In this document: positions 18,854-23,448 of the stretch, in pieces | How positions within the stretch are numbered: the first letter of the stretch is position 1 | Layout of the letters: each line of letters opens with the position of its first letter | NCBI GenBank assembly: GCA_004151065.3 | Contig: NWUY0300007122.1 | Location: forward strand, 25,982 to 49,429 | Direction: 5' to 3' | Origin: Larix sibirica | Taxonomy: Eukaryota; Streptophyta; Pinopsida; Pinales; Pinaceae | Length of the DNA: 23,448 nt | The notes under the pieces: generated by a model | What the model was told of the DNA's origin: nothing | Databases searched by the model: none | Seen by the model: only the letters and a program-made list of their open reading frames with translations | Translations under genes and position numbers: made by a program

Positions 18854-19138
18854 CTAAGTCCCATATTCATTGGCTTTATTCAGCTGAATTTGGTAACCAT
18901 GGTTAGAATCGATTTTAGTAGGCTTACTCCATGTGTCGTGGTTCTCCTTCACATGCCAGCCTCCACTAGCTATTCATGCCAACTCTTTCTTGCCACCTTT
19001 TGACCACAAAATCAACTCATTCTCAATGATAATCTCCACATTGACTTGTGTTTCCCTAGGTAGGTTGGCTTGTCTAATATGTGTGTTAGAGATCTGTGAC
19101 CAATCAACATGAGTGATGGCAATAGGTTGGGTGAACAT
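18854..19138 (-). pseudogene. Broken 95-codon coding relic, unknown family
   Basis: An ATG at 19138 opens a minus-strand frame of 95 codons to TAG at 18854-18856, with one internal TGA at codon 55. Before the stop it reads MFTQPIAITHVDWSQISNTH and later WSKGGKKELA; after it, IASGGWHVKENHDTWSKP and NHGYQIQLNKANEYGT. The composition (several Trp, His, Gly and charged residues, no low complexity) looks like real protein. I do not recognise the family. Its upstream edge meets the LTR-like fragment at about 19140. It may be an old gene or retrotransposon remnant, or chance. Confidence 0.3.
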
Positions 19139-19139
19139 G

Positions 19140-19470
19140 TAATCTAGGAGGATCTAGCATCACTCAAAATTTGAAAGTCTTCAATACTGATGAAAATGAA
19201 TCCATTGTGAATTTGTCGCCAAGACGACTCCAACGCCGCTTTAATCGCGTCAAATGGATTCTATATGCAAAAGATATGTAGGTTTGAAGTTTTTCCCCAA
19301 CATGCAAAAATTTGGCAGGAAGTGCCACGTGGCACTCCCACAAATTGCCACGTGGCAATATGGCTAGATGACATGGTAGGTACAAGATGAGGTGGACCAA
19401 TGGGAAACTCGACAAGTGGTAAATTAATATCATGACATGTGGGTGGAAGGTTTGAGTTAAAAGTTTTAAT
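19140..19470 (+). mobile_element. LTR-like fragment related to the gypsy LTR
   Basis: The order of short words matches the gypsy LTR: aggaggatct (LTR aggatcct), a gacgactccaacg-like segment (LTR gacgacacttgaacg), gtttttccccaacatgcaaaaatttggcaggaagtgcc (LTR cttttctccaacaattaaaaatttgcaggagtgcc), then the inverted-repeat region and gaggtggaccaatggg. Identity is patchy, so it is a diverged relative or partial solo LTR. The right end is unclear; similarity fades by about 19470. Confidence 0.55.
19323..19357. promoter_or_regulatory. Two perfect G-box palindromes
   Basis: tgccacgtggca is a perfect 12-bp palindrome present at 19323-19334 and 19346-19357, a spacing of 23. Each has CACGTG at its core, the G-box bound by plant bZIP and bHLH factors. 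The matching place in the gypsy LTRs has tgccacatggca (10769-10780, 5653-5664) and tgccatgtgg (10794-10803, 5676-5685), each one C-to-T or G-to-A change away. Confidence 0.75.
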
Positions 19471-20252
19471 ATTTAAAAAGGTATTAAAATATAAGCCATC
19501 TAAAACCTCGATGATTTCACTCGTCCGACCAAAACTTGGTTGGAATCCGACGATATGAAATCTAAAAATACGGCGATTTGTGTTGATTAAATCATTTTTC
19601 TAAANCATCTAGATGAATTCAGCACCCTGGAAAACCTCCAGGGCATCCAAATTATGCAGGATTAATACTGTTATTTGAGATTCTAAAATTCTATCACAGA
19701 TTCCGACAAATTCGTGTCTGAAAAACAATTTTCTCCGGGCGAAATAGTAGAGGTTTTAAACAACTCGATTAAAATATGGTTAATAGTATTGAATGCCATT
19801 GAATATCACATGTAAGGCTCTTTGTTATGATTGTTCTAACTATATGATATTTTATACTATGATTTGGTGGTGGTTAATGTATGCCATGAATAAAACCTTA
19901 TCACAAAGATTTTGGATGGTTAAATTTTGGATACCAAGCATATCATATATGCCACGATATTGTTGGGTTTTGGAACCTATACCAAGGTGTCGAGGTATGA
20001 TACGACCAACAAATGTGAATTGGAAGTCATACCACAAAGTTTGGTGGGACTTTCGGTGGCGCTTTACCAAATAAACACAATGTGCCAAAACTTTGGTTGA
20101 ACGGTGAAACAATTATATGCCAAAGTTTGTCATGATTGGTGGTGTAACAACCGAGCCACATTTAAACATGGTTATGCATCTATGGTTGATGGTTTTGTTT
20201 TGATACCACAATTAAGTTTTGACTTCCATGAAAATGGGGTGTGTTTATGACC
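19471..20252. other. Region without recognised gene
   Basis: It contains an undetermined base at 19605 and a short perfect hairpin at 19625-19643 (ccctgga, five-base loop, tccaggg). The open stretches at 19793-20074 (plus) and 19852-20112 (minus) give no family-like translation. Words such as tatgatacgacc and ataccacaaagtttggtgg suggest a diverged repeat. Confidence 0.4.
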
Positions 20253-20345
20253 CATGATACTATTTAAGCGTTCTTACCATTGAGCCAAACACAAGTCTCA
20301 TGATACTATTTAAGCGTTCTTACATCCAAACACAAGTCTTTTGAC
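20253..20345. repeat. 46-bp tandem duplication
   Basis: catgatactatttaagcg followed by ttcttac occurs at 20253 and at 20299. Both copies continue to ccaaacacaagtct, the first with a short extra cattgag. The duplication looks recent, since the shared parts are identical. Confidence 0.85.
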
Positions 20346-20816
20346 AAGGTACTAGTCATTAAGGAAGGTCACAATGTGAGCCAATGGGGCAAGCGATTGA
20401 AGCCATAGGGCTTCATTGTAAGGACCTTCGAAGAACGAAGATCGAGGATCAACTGTACCATGGAGATGAGTCAACAACTTGGTAAAGTATTGATATTCTT
20501 TGAAATCATGTGTCCCTTTTTAATTCCTTTGGAAGGGTATTGATTTATAGTTTTTAACAATTGGTAACCCATTGTGTTGTATGATGCCATATGTAATTAT
20601 ATGTATATTTGAGAGTGGTGTGATGAGACTATAGTATCTAACCACCAAGGAATTTTATGGCATTGTAATTTATGGAATTGCTATCTGCACGTGTTGTAGT
20701 AGTGTTGAGATTATAGAAGTCTACTACTAGCACATTTTATTTGCATTGTGATTTAAAAATTGATGTTGCTTAGATCCTATAGATTGAGACCAATTGATTA
20801 GTTACAACTATGCATT
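20346..20816. other. Intergenic region, no gene recognised
   Basis: A purine-rich segment with gaccttcgaagaacgaag (about 20421-20440) is followed by AT-rich DNA. No ORF or RNA is supported. The style (ccttc...gaagg words) is shared with the repeat that follows and may belong to one decayed element. Confidence 0.35.
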
Positions 20817-21043
20817 GATACAAGTGTTGGCCTTCGAAATTATCCGTCGAAATTCTCCGTCCAAAGAACAAAGATGAAGGGCTTGAATGAGATTATGGAT
20901 TTTTAGAGACAGTTGTTGTGCAGAAGAAGAAGCTACAGATTTACATACTTGATACAGGTGTTGGCCTTCAACATTCTTGTTCTGAAGAACAAAGGTGAAG
21001 GATCTTCAAGAGAGTGGCTTTTCAAAGACACGTGTTATGCAGT
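20817..21043. repeat. Degenerate direct repeat, period about 134
   Basis: gatacaagtgttggccttc at 20817 recurs as gatacaggtgttggccttc at 20951. Both are followed by agaacaaa-gatgaagg or -ggtgaagg, then agagac or aaagac, and both end ttgtgcag or ttatgcag. The second copy is shorter. The second copy also has a small hairpin (cttgttc, tgaa, gaacaaag at about 20982-21000). Confidence 0.7.
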
Positions 21044-21779
21044 CCAAATAGGGAGTAGTTGGTAAAGATTTCCAACAGGTGAAATCCATTTGTGATGTAA
21101 TAAGCTTTTATGCATTTTTTTCATCATATTAATGGATCAGTTCGCAGATGAAGCAGGCCAAGAGATGTACCGAAAAGATTCTGGTGAATTTCGTTATCAC
21201 ATGTGTGTAAAATTGAATTTGTGATTTTGGTTGTTGCTTTCACTTGGTTGATTTGGTTAAATATGTTCAATAATAATTGCTCATATTCACATACATATAA
21301 TCGTCAATAAAAGAATCCTTGTCGAATATTTTTGCTCAAAAAGATTCGTGTAAAGTTTTCGGATCAACATGCCTAGATAAACTTTGAGAAAAGGAAAGAA
21401 TGCTAGAGTCCAATGCAAGGGGCGTCTCATATTCAAGAGATTGAACCCGCAATTTGAGCAAGATCTTGGTAGATGGAGTAGGTGACTACACACAATACTA
21501 GGGAATGGTCATGAGGTGTTTTAACCCACGTAGTTCACGGTTCTGAGAATATTGTGTTGGGATAGATGCATGAGAGTTTTAGGATTGGTGCACAAGGATT
21601 GAGTTGACTCGAGGAGGCAAGGTGATAGGCTGTGACACTAGTTGTTGAAAAAGTGGATGAAGGAGAGCCCATAGTCAATGCAATGCTAATTTTATTAAAA
21701 TAAAACAATTATTTATTCATTACATCTTAAAAAACAATTATTTATTCATTACATCTTATTTCTGGTGTCGGGGAAATTT
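21044..21779. other. Intergenic region, no gene recognised
   Basis: Mostly AT-rich. The minus-strand open stretch at 21287-21493 gives no recognisable product. A direct repeat of aaaacaattatttattcatt with tacatctta occurs at 21703 and 21732 (period 29). Confidence 0.4.
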
Positions 21780-21960
21780 CAAGATGGAAATTTTTATGGA
21801 AAAATCAACCAGAAAAACTCTGAAATTTAACCGTAAGCAGATAAACCCAAGTAGGTTTTTGGCTAAGGATGGTGTTCATAATGAGACTTCTAAACATTCC
21901 TCTAAACTCTTTAGATGAGGCATATTTACTTCACACCATGCAACATATATTTGTATAATA
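21780..21960 (-). repeat. Module similar to 15960-16110
   Basis: ataaacccaagtaggttttt ... atggtgttcataatgagact ... tagatgaggcatattt (21841-21927) parallels tagacccccaataggtttca ... atggcgtgcataacaagact ... aaatgaggcatattt (about 16009-16094). On the minus strand both open with MPHL: the frame from 16090 gives MPHLDILEAYVKSCYARHGE, the one from 21923 gives MPHLKSLEECLEVSL and a stop. This is an old dispersed repeat, perhaps coding in origin. Confidence 0.5.
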
Positions 21961-21984
21961 AATAATATGTATTTAATTTTTTTA

Positions 21985-22604
21985 ATGGTGTGGGAGGATA
22001 ATCATACATCTTTGTATTACTTGGCTCACTTTACTCAATGATGAGTCTTTATGCAAATTCTCTTTTACATGGATTAATAAAATTATTTCACATGGGAGGA
22101 AGGAGACATTTAAAAGGATACATCATGAAAGAGATATGTTGATGAGGTAGAGGAGTGTTTCAAAAAGTTTTTTTAATCACGGGGAGAATTAGGGGTTATG
22201 ATGTGTTTTTATGGGGATTAAGAATATATTTTTTAGTGGGGAAGATTACATTATTTTACATGAGTTAAAGCCACGATTTATTCTCTATTGTTATTTCATT
22301 CTCTTATTGTGAATTTTTTTATGGTGTGGGAGGATAATCATACATCTTTGTATTACTTGGCTCATATTTTCGCATGGGAGGAAGGAGATATTTAAAAGGA
22401 TATATCATGAAAGAGATCTGTTGATGAGGTAGAGGAGTGTTTCAAAAAGTTTTTTTAATCACGGGGAGATTTAGAGTTATGATGTGTTTTTATGGGGATT
22501 AAGAATATATTTTTTAGTGGGGAAGATTGCATTATTTTACATGAGTTAAAACCACGATTTATTCTCTATTTTTTATTTCATTATCTTATTGTGAGGAGAA
22601 TTGA
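21985..22604. repeat. 336-bp tandem duplication
   Basis: Unit 1 (21985-22320) starts atggtgtgggaggataatca and is repeated from 22321. Unit 2 is about 50 bp shorter, lacking the segment near 22037-22088. Apart from that the copies differ at few bases (gagatatgtt against gagatctgtt; attacatt against attgcatt). Neither copy has a long reading frame. Confidence 0.93.
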
Positions 22605-22667
22605 AGTACTTTTTCATATTGTAAACATATTTATATTTTCACCACAACGACTTTTATGACTTTATGC

Positions 22668-22752
22668 TGAGCATGATGGAAGGCATGCTAGGCATGCTAA
22701 TAACATGATGGAAGGCATGGTAATAACATGATGGAAGGCATGCTAGGCAAGC
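22668..22752. repeat. Minisatellite-like cluster of catgatggaaggcatg
   Basis: The unit catgatggaaggcatg occurs three times (about 22672, 22703 and 22727), separated by ctaggcatgctaataa or gtaataa. The palindromic words gcatgc appear inside it. No coding content. Confidence 0.8.
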
Positions 22753-23038
22753 GTGACTAAGAGTACATAACAAATCCATACGATTTTGGTAGCCTTGATG
22801 ATTGCTTCATAGGTATTGGCCATGATACAAACATGTTGTATATTGAATTTTTTAATAATCTTTTAATTAATTTTAATTTTTATAAATAGAAATTATATAA
22901 ATTAATTATTAATTATGTAACTTATAGATTTTTTTTTTTTAATAGTTCATTTTCATTAAATTATAAAGATTAGTTATATAGTTATATTGTTATTATTTTA
23001 AGTTTGTTTGCTTTTGAATGGGCATGATAAAGCATTGT

Positions 23039-23120
23039 GAATCATCATCATTATTCAAATGACACCATGTCATTGAAATGAATCGTCATCATTATTCAAA
23101 CTACACCATGTCATTGGAAT
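23039..23120. repeat. 41-bp tandem repeat, two copies
   Basis: The unit from gaatcatcatcattattcaa to accatgtcattgaaat (23039-23079) is followed directly by a near copy (23080-23120). The differences are few (atcatc/atcgtc, atgaca/ctacac, gaaat/ggaat). Confidence 0.9.
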
Positions 23121-23272
23121 GATTAGTTATGGTTTTATTTGGTTAACCAAAACCAAGAAAAATGGTTTCCACCAAAATTTGAATCTATATATAAATCCAA
23201 AATACTAACCCAATAAAACGCTCTACATCTTGAAAAGATAAAATTTTATATATACGTAACCAAATTTATTAT

Positions 23273-23292
23273 TATATATATATATATATATA
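23273..23292. repeat. TA dinucleotide microsatellite
   Basis: A run of alternating T and A follows ttattatta and ends at tatcc. Nearby DNA to the window end is AT-rich with no gene seen (23121-23448). Confidence 0.85.
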
Positions 23293-23448
23293 TCCAAAAG
23301 AATTTTGAAATATATAATTACTTACAAATATACAAGAGTATCCACCAAGATCAATCATAATCAGAGGAATCCTGAATTATATATCTATGTGCAAAAATTA
23401 TAATGTCCCAAAAATAGCGAAAATTTAAAATTTTTCGTACCTGCAATA

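Noticed and set aside
19625-19643. 7-bp perfect hairpin (ccctgga/tccaggg) as a terminator or small RNA
   Set aside because: Too short for a plant small-RNA precursor and without a T run or flanking pairing; listed only as a local structure.

Overview
The window looks like nuclear DNA of a seed plant with a large, repeat-rich genome. The evidence is low GC content, a short gene with GT-AG introns and a TATA box, two classes of plant LTR retrotransposon, one nested in the other, and many short tandem duplications. The strong decay of both retrotransposons, and of one LTR relative to its partner, means old insertions kept for a long time. This is common in conifers and other gymnosperms, but the species cannot be fixed from the sequence.

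Left part (1-3836): intergenic AT-rich DNA with a near-perfect 73-bp tandem duplication (991-1136), then the only convincing intact host gene. That gene has three exons (2529-2720, 2807-2872, 2968-3393) and encodes about 227 residues. Its C-terminal half resembles a dimeric alpha/beta-barrel (ABM-like) fold. Its upstream region holds local duplications, two TTGACT W-box cores inside an identical 25-bp repeat, a CCAAT box and a clear TATA box.

Central part (3837-15444): a short MITE-like hairpin element, then a decayed Ty1/copia retrotransposon on the minus strand. From right to left it shows a 5' LTR, a primer binding site, gag with a zinc knuckle, protease, integrase, reverse transcriptase and RNase H. 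It is cut off at about 4079 and its 3' LTR is missing. A complete-ended Ty3/gypsy element on the plus strand (5162-12000) is inserted in the copia reverse transcriptase. Its edges are exact, with 5-bp target duplications ACATT at 5157-5161 and 12001-12005. Counting that duplication once makes the two copia halves continuous in frame. The gypsy element has LTRs of 1718 and 1416 bp; the length difference is an internal duplication of about 308 bp in the 5' LTR. Its coding region is full of stops and frameshifts and has lost the integrase core. Neither element can code for working proteins.

Right part (15445-23448): no intact gene recognised. It holds weak minus-strand coding relics (about 15700-18110 and 18854-19138), an LTR-like fragment with two perfect G-box palindromes (about 19140-19470), and several independent tandem duplications (20253-20345, 20817-21043, 21985-22604, 22668-22752, 23039-23120). 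A TA microsatellite lies near the right end.

No rRNA, tRNA, CRISPR array or bacterial-type operon was seen. The most informative structures are the nested insertion, the paired G-box palindromes shared in decayed form by the gypsy LTRs, and the unassigned three-exon gene.
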